DNA from: Nymphaea colorata | Lineage: Eukaryota > Streptophyta > Magnoliopsida > Nymphaeales > Nymphaeaceae | DNA: 51,573 bases | Reading direction: 5' to 3' | Assembly: GCF_008831285.2 (NCBI RefSeq) | Contig: NW_022205035.1 | Location: 1-51,573 of the forward strand | Shown: positions 10,730-23,709 of the stretch, in pieces | Numbering within the stretch: position 1 is the first letter of the stretch | How the letters are laid out: each line of letters starts with the position of its first letter | Translations under genes and position numbers: made by a program | Notes under the pieces: model-generated | The model's database searches: none | What the model was told of the DNA's origin: nothing | What the model saw: the letters and a program-made list of their open reading frames with translations, nothing else

Positions 10730-13383
10730 TCATTTGGAGCTGTGTTCTTTGCTAGAATTATAGTGCTGGATCTTTAGGTCGTAGTCCCTGTCCACGATCT
10801 CGATGTCCAGGTACTCATTGTTGTCGTTGTCGTAATGCTGCTGGACGTTAATGAGGAACGTTATCAACTTGTACCTGGCCGGAATGTCGAAGGAGAAGCT
10901 CCACTTGGTCTGATTCACGATAACTCCCTCAACGCGACGGTAGTAGTATTGAGAATGTTTTTAACCCTGCCGAACTCCCAAGACTCGTGGAAATTAGAAA
11001 CTATATAGTGAAAAATGTACGTTGTACCATCCAGAACCTGCTTTTTTTTCGTGACAATATTTTCCAACTTATTAGTCTGAAGTGAGTAGCTGTGAAGGGC
11101 GAGAGAAACGCTGCGGCCTTAGGCCTCCTTTCCGTTGAACTTCACAATGAAGTCGATACTCATGGCTCCCTATATGATCTAAAGGCGGTTGAAGACTGGC
11201 TGGGGGGTTGATAATCTGAATAAGTCACTCAACCTTAGACTTTAGATAGGCTCAACCTTTTTATCTTTCAGTTTGAAGAAGGTCTTTTGGGTGAGTCCCC
11301 TTTAAACTTCACAGAAAAGTCCCTCATTCAGTTCTGCCAGCTTTTATGAGCCAAGGATATAATATTCCTTCTCATCTTCACAATTTGGGCATACCTTTGA
11401 TCCCTAACCCTTCGTAAACAGGGAAGCTTCTGATATCACGAGTCCTTTCTTCAAGATCTCCCTGTAGCATTATTTGGATAGCTTGAGATATTTCTATCCT
11501 TTCTCAGTCAATTTGAGGTGTATCGGAGCGATTGTACTCTTAATAGATGATGGATAGGTGGCATATGCTCCAAAGTGCATCCTGATTTCTTTCATGAGAT
11601 TTTCACTCAAAATAACTTGACTGCTTTCTTTGCTGCTAAATGCCACTAGGTTCGACGACCTCTTAAAGCTTGTCTTATTATCGTTCCATACAGTATTATA
11701 ATCAGTAAAGATAGCCTGGATATATGAGGGGACGACCACTATATCATCTTTCATCAATATTCCGACCCGATGACCGTTCTTATCGTAATCGTGGATTTCA
11801 TAGTTGTAATCAAAAATGAAATTATTGAAGTTTTTGAAATAAGAGAATCTTTCAGTATTTTTTTTTACGTATTCCTACTTGTATAACCCATTAAGCTAAT
11901 CAGAACGTCGTATACACTTCTTCTCATCATTGAGGATGAGCTGTCTAGCTTTGAAAGCTACTTGGTAGTCATTTTCGGTGAGTTTGATGCCTGGTTACGT
12001 CCTTACGTTCGGTTTCACCCATTAAAAGATATAGTAATCTCCATATTTTATCTGATTAGCACCTGAAACCTGGTCTAGTATAGATGGATCTTTATATCCA
12101 TCAAGGTATTGTACAGAATTATCATAATCTTTCTTTTGTTGCTAAGTACTTGGGTTTGTTCGAAGTATCCTTATCTTAACTTAAAGCTGATAGTCAATCC
12201 AGCTGTGGTAGAGGAAAAAGATAGGATTGGTGATAGAAAATTGCCCATCATTCATGAAATATTTCAGACTGTCGTGCATAGTGTTATGCGAATGCTACAT
12301 GCTGTTCTCCCGATTGTATCTTGTGGTGACATAATCTTTGAGGAAGATCTCAGATTATTTGTAAAGAGCATAGGCGAATTGATAGTGGGGAAGCGATTTG
12401 TTGTAAATTTAGGCATCGATCGATTCTTGATCTGACATCTTTGCTTTCTATTTTTGGGATATCCAGTGCAAATTTTTGATTTTACTTCCAAATAGAGTGT
12501 TGATCTCATCTTGGCCAAGAGTGCAGACGTCAATTGAAGTCTTTGTTCTATTAAGTTTTTAGTAGTTTTTATACTAATTAATATTATATGCCGCACCATC
12601 AATTCCTGGCTGAACTCGAAAGAATTCCTGAGCATTTGACCTAGGATTTAATTTTCCTTATATAATCTTCTTCTCTTCATCGCTATAATCAGACTGATTG
12701 GAACCAAAAAGATCACTTAGATATTCGGAGGGGAGAGGATTATTCCCAAACCATCGAGTGGAAAAGTTGAAAGTCCATGCATAATGAGAGTTTACTGCGT
12801 TGTAGAGTTGATCCATTGTGTCAGGAGCCCTTTCCCTTAATTCTTCAGGGATGCTAATATCTGTTGTATAATCAACTGGAGCCCAGTAGTGGGCCGAAAG
12901 TTGGGGAAGTTGTGCAGTGGCAGACAAGCCAAGCTCGTTCCTCAGCGAGCCTATGATCTCACGATAGCTAGCAAACACATCCTCAAACTGTTTTGAGTAT
13001 TTGTCGTAGAGGTTTGCGGGAACGTTTGACTTTCCTCCAAGAAGCACTTCTTCTGCATAGTTTAGTGCAATTTAAAAGTAAATCATCAGATGTCGATGGT
13101 AGTATGCGAAATATATGGTGCCATGTTAACAGCACGTCTGGTGCGATGATATCAGCTAATCGTGGATATTTTCTGGGTTCACATCGATTTAACCATATAT
13201 CATAAATTTTCGAAGGTTTCCTTTCTCCTGAGGGCGAAGAATTGATAAAAACTTGAGGCAGTAGAAAAACCGCTACCTTTATGATTTGGAGAGGAAGCGA
13301 ATGTCACGCCTGGTGCGGGGTGGTGGAGGTGGAGGTTTTTGTGATGGATTTTGCTGATTTAATGACTGATTTTCTGACTCCAT
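10730..13383 (-). CDS. Tyrosinase-family copper protein C (877 aa)
   Basis: ATG at 13383, TGA at 10730-10732; 878 codons after removal of the 20-nt intron (11001-11020). The N-terminus is Asn/Gln/Ser-rich followed by a PPPPPP stretch and TRRDIR, which makes it a proline-rich sister of B. Inter-copper sequence includes LLGGKSNVPANLYDKYSKQF and LPQLSAHYWAPVDYTTDISI. Copper-B is SHNTMHD...NPIFFLYHSWID. The C-terminus ends DLKIQHYNSSKEHSSK. All six copper histidines and the copper-A Cys are expected to be functional. Cytosolic by lack of a signal peptide. Confidence 0.92.
11001..11020 (-). other. 20-nt intron of tyrosinase C
   Basis: Identical in sequence to the intron of gene A (GTACATTTTT...CTATATAG). 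Conserved position. Confidence 0.88.
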
Positions 13384-13429
13384 TGGTTCTTAATCTAAAT
13401 AAATAATGCTGACCTTTTATTTGGTTATA

Positions 13430-13800
13430 AGGGACTACTGGGTGATAAAAAGCAAACTTCCGTTGGCGTAATTAGAAATTTCAACCAATGCATTCCGAGC
13501 GTTCATCAGGGGATGGCGATGATCTTTTTAGCTCAAATGGCTTGTTTTATTATTACTTACCCCCCAGCGATAAAAAGCAAACTGTCTTAGGCGTAATTAA
13601 AAACAAGAAATATTCTTCCTGGGTATTGATTAGAAGCAGGCGACAATCTTTTTAGCTCAATCGGTTTCTTTATTATAACTTGCCCTCACTCGACGATAAA
13701 AAGCAAACTCTCTTTGGCGTGATTAGAAATAGGAGCCGATGTATCCTGCGTGTTCTTTGCAGATTGAGGATGATCTTTTTACCTCAAATGAGTTATCTTT
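13430..13800. repeat. About 125-bp spacer element, three copies
   Basis: Three tandem copies, each with GATAAAAAGCAAACT near its start (about 13443, 13571 and 13695) and a GATGATCTTTTTAGCTCAAA-like end. The copies differ by about 15-25% by eye. Same element as at 8083 and 18925. Confidence 0.75.
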
Positions 13801-13804
13801 TTTT

Positions 13805-14835
13805 ATACAAAATCATTCACTTTCCTCATTTTGGAAGATGCCAGTTTGATCTACACGGAAGAATTCAGATAGGGTTTTCTAAGGAGGTCCTCCTCAAGCC
13901 CCATGATGTTGAATCTCTAAAATGAATCCTTTTATGTGAGCTGGTGCAGTTCTTCCAAAGAATATTTTTCTGTTTCGCTCCTATTCCAAGATAGTGGGCC
14001 TTTCTTGGCTGATCTTTGGAATGCGTACTAAAATCAGGTGTATCTTTGATACTCTGGCGGAGATATTTTTGAACATAGGAAGATATTTCCTTTGACTAAT
14101 ATCTGCGAACTCATCCTTTTTGACTGAACACTTTCTATTCGGCTAGTTGGACTGTCTTATTGAGGTAGCTTTGAACTGGGGAGTACTCGGTCTCTAGCAA
14201 TAGTAGAGTGCGAATCAATGAAGCCTCTTTTATGGGTTCTTATCGGTCCTGTTGATTATCTATCGGTCTCATCCTCCCTCGCACGGCCATTTATTTCGGA
14301 GGAGGAGTGGTAGGCAAAAGCAGTAGCCGCTGTCTTCTCTTCTTGATCTTTGTGGCTTTGTTTGTAACCAGCCAGGAGGTCTTCCAAAAGTGGTAATTGA
14401 AGGCGAAATCGCATGCGGCATATCCAAAGCGCATACCCTTCAGCAGCAACTATCAGGTACAGCTAGTACGATCACTGACAAGCCGATCCTGCATCCAATC
14501 GTTATCTCGTGGTTGTTATTACTATCTGTCTGAGTATTTAACCACGGTCTTGCTCCATTTAATTTCTAATGGCATGATTAAAACTATCATTCGGCATCTT
14601 CAACACCAACTCAACGAGAGTATTCGGTAGTTATGGGAAATAATTCTAGTCCTATCTTTGACGTGTCCAGATTGCTTACTTTTTTGAAGGCATGAACACC
14701 TTGAAGCCTACAATTTACCACTTTAGCACTCCTATCTTGTCCAGCTCTTCAAAGTTACTTGCAAAGACTATCAGAAGATATTAGTTTAGGATTAACTCTT
14801 AATGAAATTCATACTTTCTTTCAAAGTCTATATTA
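13805..14835 (-). pseudogene. Decayed 3' part of the TPR-LRR gene (C-D spacer)
   Basis: Runs from the stop region through GGAGGAGGAGTGGTAGGCAAAAGCAG to TTCAAAGTTACTTGCAAAGAC, equivalent to about 45630-47060 of the intact gene. Nearly collinear with 8331-9390. Frame-broken throughout. Confidence 0.75.
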
Positions 14836-14839
14836 CTCA

Positions 14840-15699
14840 CAAGCAAGCCGAGCAGCTCACTGAGTTATGCAAGAAGTAAATCGTTGCCTCTATCCTTTCG
14901 AAGGATCAAAAAGCTTCATTGAGCCCTTCATGTGTCAACGTGTAGAAAAAAAACATCTTGGCCTGCATGATCAAGATGAAGAAAATAAAGAATGTGGAAA
15001 AGAACAGCATGATTGTTAGGATTGGGGCTGGCATCATCGGCAGGGAAATGGAGAAATAGTTGTCCAAATATGGAGCCATGCGCAGTCATGAACCAGATTT
15101 GATTGAGTTTAGACCACTGGATATCAGCACAAGGACCATAGGCATGAGGAAAGATAAGACGAAAATATTGATGGTACCATCATCACCATCAAATTGCTAT
15201 CACATAGGCACTGGCCAAAATCGTTTCAAAGCCAGCTGATGGTTAGATAGATATACACTAGCCTATTTTAGGTCAAACATCTTATCTTCAAAGTGGGTTC
15301 TATTCCTAAGAATGGATGTATTTATTTATTATTTTCTCGATTCCGATGTTAGATTTTTTCATGAGATATGTTGGCTAATCAAGAGTGTGGCCTAACCAGC
15401 ATGGGTGCTACAATCGACTAAAAAAAATCGAAGGACACTTTCGCCCTTATTCCTTCAGAGAAGGACCGTATTCACTGGATCCCTCATGTTTCGCCTTGAG
15501 TAAAGTGGGATTTTATTTCGGTTATGATCTTCAAGATGAACAAAGATAGTATGATTGTTGAAAATAAGTCCGGCATCATTGGAGGGGACTATTCTATTCA
15601 AAAATGGAGTCATGTGCGCCATTAGCAGGTTCTGTTAAGCTCATCTCAGCGTGACGCTGGTTAATTCGATTTTGCTTAATCAAAAGTGGCCTGGCCAAG
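14840..15699 (+). pseudogene. Unidentified plus-strand relic, apparently doubled
   Basis: Starts AAGCAAGCCGAGCAGCTCACTGAG, similar to 20085 and 32935. A second block at 15435-15500 (CCTTCAGAGAAGGACCGTATTCACTGGATCCCTCAT) matches 20125-20175 almost exactly, so two pieces of the same ancestral sequence are present. It always lies between the LRR relic and the coiled-coil relic and is probably the upstream part of the ancestral coiled-coil gene. No intact frame, no family recognised. Confidence 0.45.
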
Positions 15700-16016
15700 A
15701 TTGATTTCCTATCTAAATTTCATAAATTTCAGCATTGCAAAGTAAGTTAAATAAAATAATCTTGTCCCGTAGAACAGTAGCAAACTTAAGAAGAGACGAG
15801 GGGGATGTAAATGCTTAAATGAAGATTGTTTCCAATAAGGAAAATGAAAATAATCATAGAAACGCAAAGCAGAAGCAAGCTGTCTAGTAAACATAGAAGA
15901 GCGCCATTCGACTTATAAAAGCAAAAACATCGCATAGCTATCAACTGCATCTGTGAAGAACGAGAAGAAGGAAGGGTAGAGTCAACATCATTAATTTCAT
16001 ATCAAAGCCTGGCAAA
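15700..16016 (+). pseudogene. Coiled-coil gene relic (C-D spacer)
   Basis: Diverged match to 470-840 of the intact gene (CTTAAATGAAGATTGTTTCCAATAAGGAAAATGAAAATAATC; then GAAGAACGAGAAGAAGGAAG; then TTTCATATCAAAGCCTG). Lies tail to tail with tyrosinase D. Confidence 0.6.
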
Positions 16017-16144
16017 AATGTATAGACTGGTACATTCTTGAATTGATAGAACGAGGGTAATGATTGACCAGGGTTAATATAATTAGGCAAAGGCATGACT
16101 TTATGATATGTTTATTATTGATCGATGGTTCGATATGTGAATGA

Positions 16145-18882
16145 TCATTTGGTAGCAGAATTATAGTGCTTGATTTTAAGGTCGTAATCCCTGTCCACGA
16201 TCTACACGTCCAGGTATCCCTTGTTTTCGTTGTCGAACTTTTCCTACACATTAATGAGGAATGTAATCAGCTTGTACCTGGCATTAATGTCGAAGGAAAA
16301 GTTGACCTTCTCATCTCCGTTCACAATAGCTCCCTCAACGTGGCGGTAGTAGTTTTAAGAATTTTTTCCTTTCTGAGCTGGGAATTGGAGACTATATAGT
16401 GCAAAATGTACGTGGTGCCGTTCAGGGCCTAATTATTCTTCGTGACAGTGCTCTCCAACTTATTGGTCTTAATCGAATAACTGTGAAGAGAAAGAGCAAT
16501 CGAACGTTGCTAAGAGCTCTCATTTCCCTTGAATTAAACAATGAAACTGGCACTAATAGCTCCCTATATGATCTATAGGCGATTGAAGACAGGGCGAGGG
16601 GTCGATAAGGTGAACACATCATTCCATCTTAGGCTTTTGATAGGTTCAACTTGCTTGTCTTTCAGTTTGAAAAAGGTCTTCTGGGTTAGTTGCTGTGAAA
16701 TATCACTAAAGAGATCCCCATCGATTTCTGCCAGCTTTTCTGATCCAAGAATGTATAATTCCTTCTCTTTTTTGCAATTAGGGCATGACTTTGCGGCTTG
16801 GCCCTTCGTAAACAGAGAAGCTTGTGATAAGATTAGCCCTTTCTTTAAAACTTTCTTGCAGTAATCTTTGGAAAGCTTGAGGTATTCCTATCCTTTCTCA
16901 GTCAGATTGAGCTTTATCGGTAAGATCGTGCTCCTAATAGATGATGAGTAGGTGGCATAAACTCCAAAGTTCATCCTAATTTCTTTCAGAAGATTTTCGC
17001 TCAAACCATGCTGATTGATTACTACTTTCTTTAATGATGACCGCTTAGCGCTTGTCTTATTATTGTTCCAGGTGCTATCATAATCATAAAAGATAGCCTG
17101 AATATATGTCGGTATAATCACTGAATCACCTCTCATCTATAAAGTAACTGGATTCCCATCAGTATCATAATCATAGATTTCATAGTTATAATCGAAGATG
17201 AATTTATCGAAATTTTTGAAATAAGAGTATTTCTGAGCATGCCTTGGCAAGTATTCGTTTTTGTAAAAGTGAGAGAGCTAATCTGAACGTCTAATTCCCT
17301 CTTTGTCGTCATTGATAATGAAGTTTCTGGATTTGAAAGCTACTTGGTAGTCCTATTTGTTGAGTATAGGCCAAGCCTATGGGTTATCTGAGCCTGCTTC
17401 TTCTGCATCTTACATTTTTTTTGGGTTAACCCACTCGAAGATATAGTAATCTCCATATTTGATCTTGCCAGCACCACGAGCAACACTTGGATCTGAAACT
17501 TGGTCGAGTACAGATTGAGGCTTCAATTTAGTATCAAGGAAACTCTGGGAGTTTTCATATTCTGGCAGATTTATGTCTTAGTCTGTCCTGATCATCCTTA
17601 TCTTAACCTACAGCTGATAGTCAATCCAGCTGTGGTAGAGGAAAAAGAGAGGATTGGTGATGGAAAGCTGTCCATCTTGCATGAAGTATTGAAGTATGTT
17701 GTGCATAGTGTTATGCGATTTCTCCATGCTATTCTCTGGGTTGGCGCTGGCTGTGGTGACATAATCATCAAGGAATTTGTTAGATTCTTTGAAAAGGGCA
17801 TTGGCGAACTGAAAGTGGGGAAGTGATGTGTTGTAAATGTAGGCAGTGCTTGAGTCTTATTTAGACATCTTTTTTCTTTATGATATTGATATCCAGTGCA
17901 AATCTTTGACCTTGCTCCCGAAGATAGCGTTCACCTCATCTTTGTCTAGAGTGCAGACGTCCATCGTTTTTCCTGTTTCTTGCATCTTCTTATAGTTTTT
18001 GTAGATATTGATGTCTGATGCTTTTTGAAAAAGTTAAGAATAATAGTCTCCTGTATGACTTGTGCTAATATCGGTCAGAGGATCAGTTTGAAAGAAAAGC
18101 GTTGAATTTGACCTAGGAGTCAATTTTTTGTATTAATATACAATTTTTTTTTCTTCATCAGTGTATTCGGCCTAAGTTGTGGAGAAGAAATAATTAGTTA
18201 AAAAATCTGGGGGGAGCTCCTTATCTTTACTACTAAACCAACGGGTGCCAAAGTTGAAATTCCAAGGGTAGTGCTCGTTGACTGCGTGGTAGAGTTTATC
18301 CATGACATCAGGATTCTTCTTTTCTTTCAGTTCATCAGGGATGCTGATTTCCTTAACATAATCTATCGGGTTCCAGAAGTGGGCTGAGAGTTGGGGGATG
18401 TCATCCTCAAGATTCAAGGCATATTCATTTAGAGTGTTATTTCTGATCTTCTAATAATCATTAAAAACCTAATCGAACTATTTTTTGTGTTTGTTATATA
18501 GGTCGGATAGGTCGCTGGGTAGGCTTGCTTTTCCTCCAAGGAGCACTTCTTCTGCATAGTTTAGAGCGATTGTTAAGCGAGTCATTAGATGGCGATGGTA
18601 GTATGGGAAATAGGTGGTTCCGTGCTAGCAACATGACTGGTGTGACGCTATAAGTTAATCGTGCATGTTCCTGGGGCTTACTTCTTCATAAGATACCACT
18701 GCATCATCGCCTGTACCTTATGTCTTGATGGGCACGTTATATTTTCTGGATTACTTGGAGGGAAGAACTGCTAAAAATTTTAGACAAAAGAAAAATCGTT
18801 TCCTTTAGTTGTCAGAGAGTGCACGAATATCCCGCCTGATGGGGTATATTAGTATCCTTTGTGGCTGTATTTACTACTCCAT
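16145..18882 (-). CDS. Tyrosinase-family copper protein D (905 aa)
   Basis: ATG at 18882, TGA at 16145-16147; 906 codons after removal of the 20-nt intron (16392-16411). N-terminus MEQQIQPQRILIYPIRRDIRALS, a class of its own. Copper-A reads MHDQLIASHQSCCQHGTTYF...HRHL, copper-B KSHNTMHN...NPLFFLYHSWID. The inter-copper region is longer than in most copies (ELKEKKNPDVMDKL...). The C-terminal domain has SCPNCKKEKELYILGS and ends RDYDLKIKHYNSATK. It is the most diverged of the open copies. The Q codons TAG/TAA occur many times and align with Gln codons in the paralogues. Confidence 0.92.
16392..16411 (-). other. 20-nt intron of tyrosinase D
   Basis: Coding strand starts GTACATTTTG and ends CTATATAG. 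Conserved position; needed to join T-T to L-Q-F-P. Confidence 0.88.
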
Positions 18883-18891
18883 TTGCCTTAT

Positions 18892-18899
18892 TTAATTAA
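18892..18899. promoter_or_regulatory. TTAATTAA box upstream of tyrosinase D
   Basis: Same octamer as before A, E, G, H and I, here 10 bp from the ATG. Confidence 0.35.
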
Positions 18900-18924
18900 T
18901 ATAATTAGGCTGGTCTTTTATTTG

Positions 18925-19304
18925 GTTATAAGCCACCACTGGGTGATAAAAAGCAAACTGTCTTCGGCGTTAATAAAAATAAGAAATATTCTCCCCGAAC
19001 ATTGATTAGAGGCTGAGGATGATCTTTTCAGCTCAAACGGCTTTTTTTATCATAAGTCACCCCTGAGTGATAATAAGCAAACTATCTTCAACGTAATTAA
19101 AAATATGAACCAATACATTCTGAGTATTCGTCAGGGGCTGGCAATCACTTTTTTGCCTCAAATGATTTTGCTTTTATTATAAGCCTCCACTCGATGATAA
19201 AAAGCAAACTTTCGATGGCGTAATTATTAAAAGGAGCCTATGCACCCTGAGTATTCATCAGAGCCTGACAATCATCTTTTTACCTCAAATGAGTTATCTT
19301 TTTT
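18925..19304. repeat. About 125-bp spacer element, three copies
   Basis: Copies begin near 18930, 19062 and 19183, each with the GATAAAAAGCAAAC or GATAATAAGCAAAC core. The first is nearly identical to the first copy at 8083. Confidence 0.75.
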
Positions 19305-20075
19305 TATACAAAATCATTCCCTTTCCTCATCTTGGAAGATGCCAGTTTGATCTACACGGAAGGATTCAGATAAGTTTTTCTAAGGATGTCCTCCTTAATC
19401 CCCATGATGATGTATCTCTAAAATGGATTCTTTTATGTGAGCTGGTGCAGTTCTTCCAAAGAATATTTTTTCTGCTCTGATTCCAAGATAGTTGGCCTTT
19501 CTTGGCTCATCTTTGGAAGGCCTACTAAAATCAGGTGTATGTTTGATACTCTGGTAGAGATATTCTTGAACATAGGAAGATATTTCCTTTGACTAAGATC
19601 TGCGAACGACTGAAAACTTTCTATCTGATCGGTTGGCTTATCTTGTTCATGCATTTTCGTACTGCGGAGTACGAGCTCTCGATTTGGAGTAGGGTTTGGA
19701 TCAATTAATCATCCTTTATAGGGCCTTATCGATCCTGTTGATTATCTATCTTTCTCATCCTCGCTTGTACGGCCATTTATTTCGGAGGAGGAGTGCTGCG
19801 CGAAAGCAGTAGCCGCTGTCTTCTCTTCTTGATCTTCGTGGCTTTGTTTATAACCAGCCAGGAGGTCTTCTGAAAATGTTTATTGAAGGGGACATCGCAT
19901 GTTGCATGTCCAAGGCTTCTACTCTTCAGCAATAATCATTGAGATGCAGCTAGAAAAACTGCTGCAATGAGCCAATCCTATCTCCAATCGCTATCCCGTG
20001 ATGATTATTGCTATATGACCGACATTTTCATCTTATTCTTGCTTTAATTAGTTTCTAATAGCATCATCATATGAA
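19305..20075 (-). pseudogene. Decayed 3' part of the TPR-LRR gene (D-E spacer)
   Basis: Stop region to the TTAGTTTCTAATAGCATCATC block, equivalent to about 45630-46810 of the intact gene; shorter than the B-C and C-D relics. Contains GGCCATTTATTTCGGAGGAGGAGTG. Confidence 0.75.
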
Positions 20076-20079
20076 TAAT

Positions 20080-20429
20080 CATGATTAGCCTGAACAGCTC
20101 ATTGAAACAGCAAAGAAAGATACTTTCGCCTTTATTCCTTCAGAGAAGGACCGTATTCACTGGATCCCTCATTTGTCGGCTATGGATTAAGAACATTGGT
20201 CTGGTTAGCATCTGCAAGATAACAAAAATAATCGGATGTACAATAGCAGCATTATTGCTAAATTGAGCCCAGTACCATTAGCAAGGATAGGGAGAAGGAA
20301 CTATTCAAAAAGGGAGTCATGTGCGCCATTAGCAGGTTATTTTAAGCTCAGCTCAAGGGACGCTGGTTAAGACGATTATGCTTTATCAAAAGTTTGGCCT
20401 GAGAAATTAAATTCTCCCTCTAAAAATTT
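20080..20429 (+). pseudogene. Unidentified plus-strand relic
   Basis: Related to 14840-15699 and 32935-33540. An open stretch of about 60 codons (from 20081) persists, but no family is recognisable and the paralogous stretches are broken. Likely the 5' part of the ancestral coiled-coil gene. Confidence 0.4.
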
Positions 20430-20795
20430 TGCAATTTTCAGCAGCATCGCAAGTTCCTTTCTTTGCAAGCCTCCATCAAACAAGTAAAATAAAAATACTC
20501 TTCTACCGCGGAACAATAGCAAATTGTAAGAAAAAATGAGGGATGTAAATGCTTGAGATTTCGATCAAAAGAAGCACATTGCTAACAAGGAAAGCGAAGA
20601 AAATCATAAAAATGGTGAAGAGTTCCGATTGAAGTAAGCTATAGAATGAAAATAGGAGATGATGATGATTTGGCTTACAAAGAATAGCATCGCACCACTG
20701 TCGAAAATACTGATGAATAACGAGAAAAAAGGATTAGTAACATAAGATAGCGGTCAAAGAGCACTAAAATTTAAAGATTCAAATCTGAAAAAAAT
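20430..20795 (+). pseudogene. Coiled-coil gene relic (D-E spacer)
   Basis: TTTCAGCAGCATCGCAAGTTCC and CTCTTCTACCGCGGAACAATAGCAAATTG match 475-575 of the intact gene; indels break the frame. Confidence 0.6.
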
Positions 20796-20973
20796 CGATT
20801 GGTCTATATAGTATGTTTTAAAAGATAAAAAGAGAATAATAGAAGACTGAACTGGTCCAGGTGATGAAAGAGAACGATTTAAAGGCATACTTACTTAATG
20901 ATTCAATACATAGAGGAAAATGCATGATTTCATGATAACTTTATTTTTGATCGATGATTCGATATGCGAATGA

Positions 20974-23668
20974 TCATTCTTGCCTACAATTATAGTGCTG
21001 GATCTTTAGGTCGTAGTCCCTGTCCACGATCTCGATGTCCAGGTACTCATTGTTGTTGTTGTCGTAATGCTGCTGGACGTTGATGAGGAACGTTATCAGC
21101 TTGTACCTGGCCGGAATGTCGAAGGAGAAGCTCCACTTGGTCTGATTCACAATAACTCCCTCAACGCGACGGTAGTAATATCGCGAATGGTGCTAACCCT
21201 GGACTCCCAATATTCGTGGGAATTAGAAACTATAAAAAGTGAAAAATGTACGTTGTGCCATCCAAAGTCTGTTTTTTCCTTGTAACAATGTTCTCCAACT
21301 TATTAGTCTGAAGCGAGTAGCTGTGAAGAGCAAGAGAAATGCTGCGGCTTTAGGCCTCCTTTCCGTTGAAATTCACAATAAAGTCGATACTCTTGGCTCC
21401 CTATAGGATCTAAAGGCGATTGAAGACTTAAGGAGGGGCTGATAAGGTGAACAGTTCATTCCATCTGAGTCTTTGGATATCTTCAACTTGTTTGTCTTTC
21501 AGTTTGAAGAAGGTCTTCTGTGTTAGTTGCTGTGAAACTTCGCAGAAGAGATCTCCATCGATTTCTGCCAATTTTTATGAACCAAGAATATATAATTTCT
21601 TCACATCCTTGCAATTCGGACACAACTTTGAGCCATGGCCTTTCGTAAACAGAGAAGCCACTGATAACACTAGTCCTTTCTTCAAGATCTCCCTGTAGCA
21701 TTATTTGGATAGCTTGAGATGTTTCTATCCTTTTTCAGTCAATTTGAGTTGTATTGGAGCGATTGTGCTCAAAATAGATGGTGAGTAAGTGGCATATATT
21801 CCCAAATGCAGCCTGATTTCTTTCATAAGACTTTCGCCTAAACCAACTTGGCTGCCTCCTTTTTTCTTTAATGATGAACGCTAAGAGCTTGTCTTATTTT
21901 CGTTCCACATGACACCATAATCAGTAAAGATATCCTTGATAAATGAGGGGACGACCACTATATTGTCTTTCATCTATATAGTAACTGGCTTGCCCTGCGT
22001 ATCATAGTCATAGATTTAGTAGTTGTGGTCGAAAATGAAATTGCTGAAGTTTTTGAAATAAGAGTATCTCTGAGCATTGTTTGGCAAGTATTCGCTTTTG
22101 TAGAAGGCAGAGAGCTAATCTGAGCGCCTAATACCTTGCTTATCGTCATTTATGATGAAGTTTCTAGTTTTGAAAGCAGCTTGATAATCCTATTTGCTGA
22201 ATTATGGCCAATCTTATTTATCGTTTCCCTTTTTTAACATTTTTGTTGGGTTAGCCCACTCAAACATATAGTAATCCTCATATTTGATTTGATTAGCAAC
22301 AGTATCTGAAACCTGGTCCAGTATCGACTGAGGCTTTAAATTACCTAGATAGGTTCGAGAGTTTTCATATTCTAACTTATTGGTGAGGGGGTCAGTCGTG
22401 ATCATTCTTATCTTGACCTAAAGTTGGTAGTCGATCCAGCCATGATAGAGGAAGAAGAGGGGGTTGGTGACAGCAAAAAATGAATCTTTCATGAAGAATT
22501 GCAGATAGTCATGCATGGTGTTATGGGAATTCTACATGCTGTTCTCCGTATTGCCGCTTTCTGTGCTGACATAATCCTTGAGAAATTCATTGGATTTTTT
22601 GTAAAGGGCCTAAGCAAATTGATAGTGAGGGAGTGTTTTGTTGTAAGTGCATACATCGTTTGAGTTCTAATATGGCATCTTTTATTTCTATTCTTTCGAT
22701 ATCCAGTGTAGATTTTTTGTCTTACTTCCGAAGAAAGTGTTCATCTCATTTTGATCAAGAGCACAGACGTCGATTTTTCCATTTTTCATCGAATCCTTGT
22801 TTTTATGGCCATTGATTTGTGATGCTGATTTATAGATTGCAGACTATTTAGTCTGCGTTTTCTTGTTAATCTCAAAGAAGACCTGAAAGAACTCCGAAGG
22901 ATCTGACCTAGGAGTCAATGTTCCATCTACAATCTTCTTCTCTTCAACACTGTAGTCGTTCTTATTTGAGCGAAAGAATGTATTGGTTAAAAAATCTGGG
23001 GGGATCTCCTTACCCTTACTACTAAACCAACGGGTGGCGAAGTTGAAATTCCAAGGGTAGTGTTCATTGACAGCGTAGTAGAGTTTATCCATAACATCAG
23101 GCTTCCTTTCCCTCAGTTCTTCAGGGATGCTGATATTCACTGTATAAACTGTATAATCTGTAGGGTTCCAGTAGTGGGCTGAGAGTTGAGGAAGTTGAGC
23201 AGTGGCAGGCAAGCCGAGCTGAGTCCTCAGGTCATCTATGGTCTTACCATAAAAATCAAATACAGCATCAAATTATTTTGAGTGCTTCTCGTAAAGACCA
23301 CCGGGAACGCTTTATTTTCCTCCAAGGAGCACTTCTTCTGCGTAATTCAGTGCAATTTAGAAGCAAATAAGCAAATGTCTATGGTAGTAAGCAAAATTTA
23401 AGGTCCCGTGCTAGCAGACTGTCTGATGGGACGATATAAACTAATCGTGGATGTTTCTAGGGCTCACTTCTTAGAAAAATACATGTGTATCTGGATCTTC
23501 ACCTTATGCCTTGATTGGCACGTTATATCTTCTCAGATTTCCTTATTCCTGAGGGGGAAGCACTGCTAGAAACTTGAGACAGAAGAAAAATCGCTACCTT
23601 TAAGGCTTGGAGAGGGCGCGGATATCGCGTCTAATGGGAATTGACTGTATCTTTGGCTTTTAGTCCAT
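20974..23668 (-). CDS. Tyrosinase-family copper protein E (890 aa)
   Basis: ATG at 23668 (MDQKPKIQSIPIRRDIRALS), TGA at 20974-20976; 891 codons after removal of the 22-nt intron (21230-21251). Copper-A is HDQFISSHQTVCQHGTLNF...HRHL; here the first Cys of the usual CC pair is Val, while the Cys two before His is kept. Copper-B is SHNTMHD...NPLFFLYHGWID. The inter-copper stretch has NISIPEELRERKPDVMDKLYYAVNEHYPWNFNF. The last residues differ from the other copies (...HYNCRQE). Start class shared with F and G. Confidence 0.92.
21230..21251 (-). other. 22-nt intron of tyrosinase E
   Basis: Coding strand starts GTACATTTTT and ends CTTTTTATAG. Conserved position. Confidence 0.88.
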
Positions 23669-23686
23669 TGATTGAATATATCTTTG

Positions 23687-23694
23687 TTAATTAA
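23687..23694. promoter_or_regulatory. TTAATTAA box upstream of tyrosinase E
   Basis: Octamer 19 bp before the ATG, in a 5' flank shared with F and G. Confidence 0.45.
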
Positions 23695-23709
23695 CCTGGC
23701 CTTTAATTG

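Noticed and set aside
20081-20266. Independent 61-codon plus-strand gene
   Set aside because: Related stretches at 14840 and 32935 are broken in different places; it looks like decaying sequence, not a kept gene.
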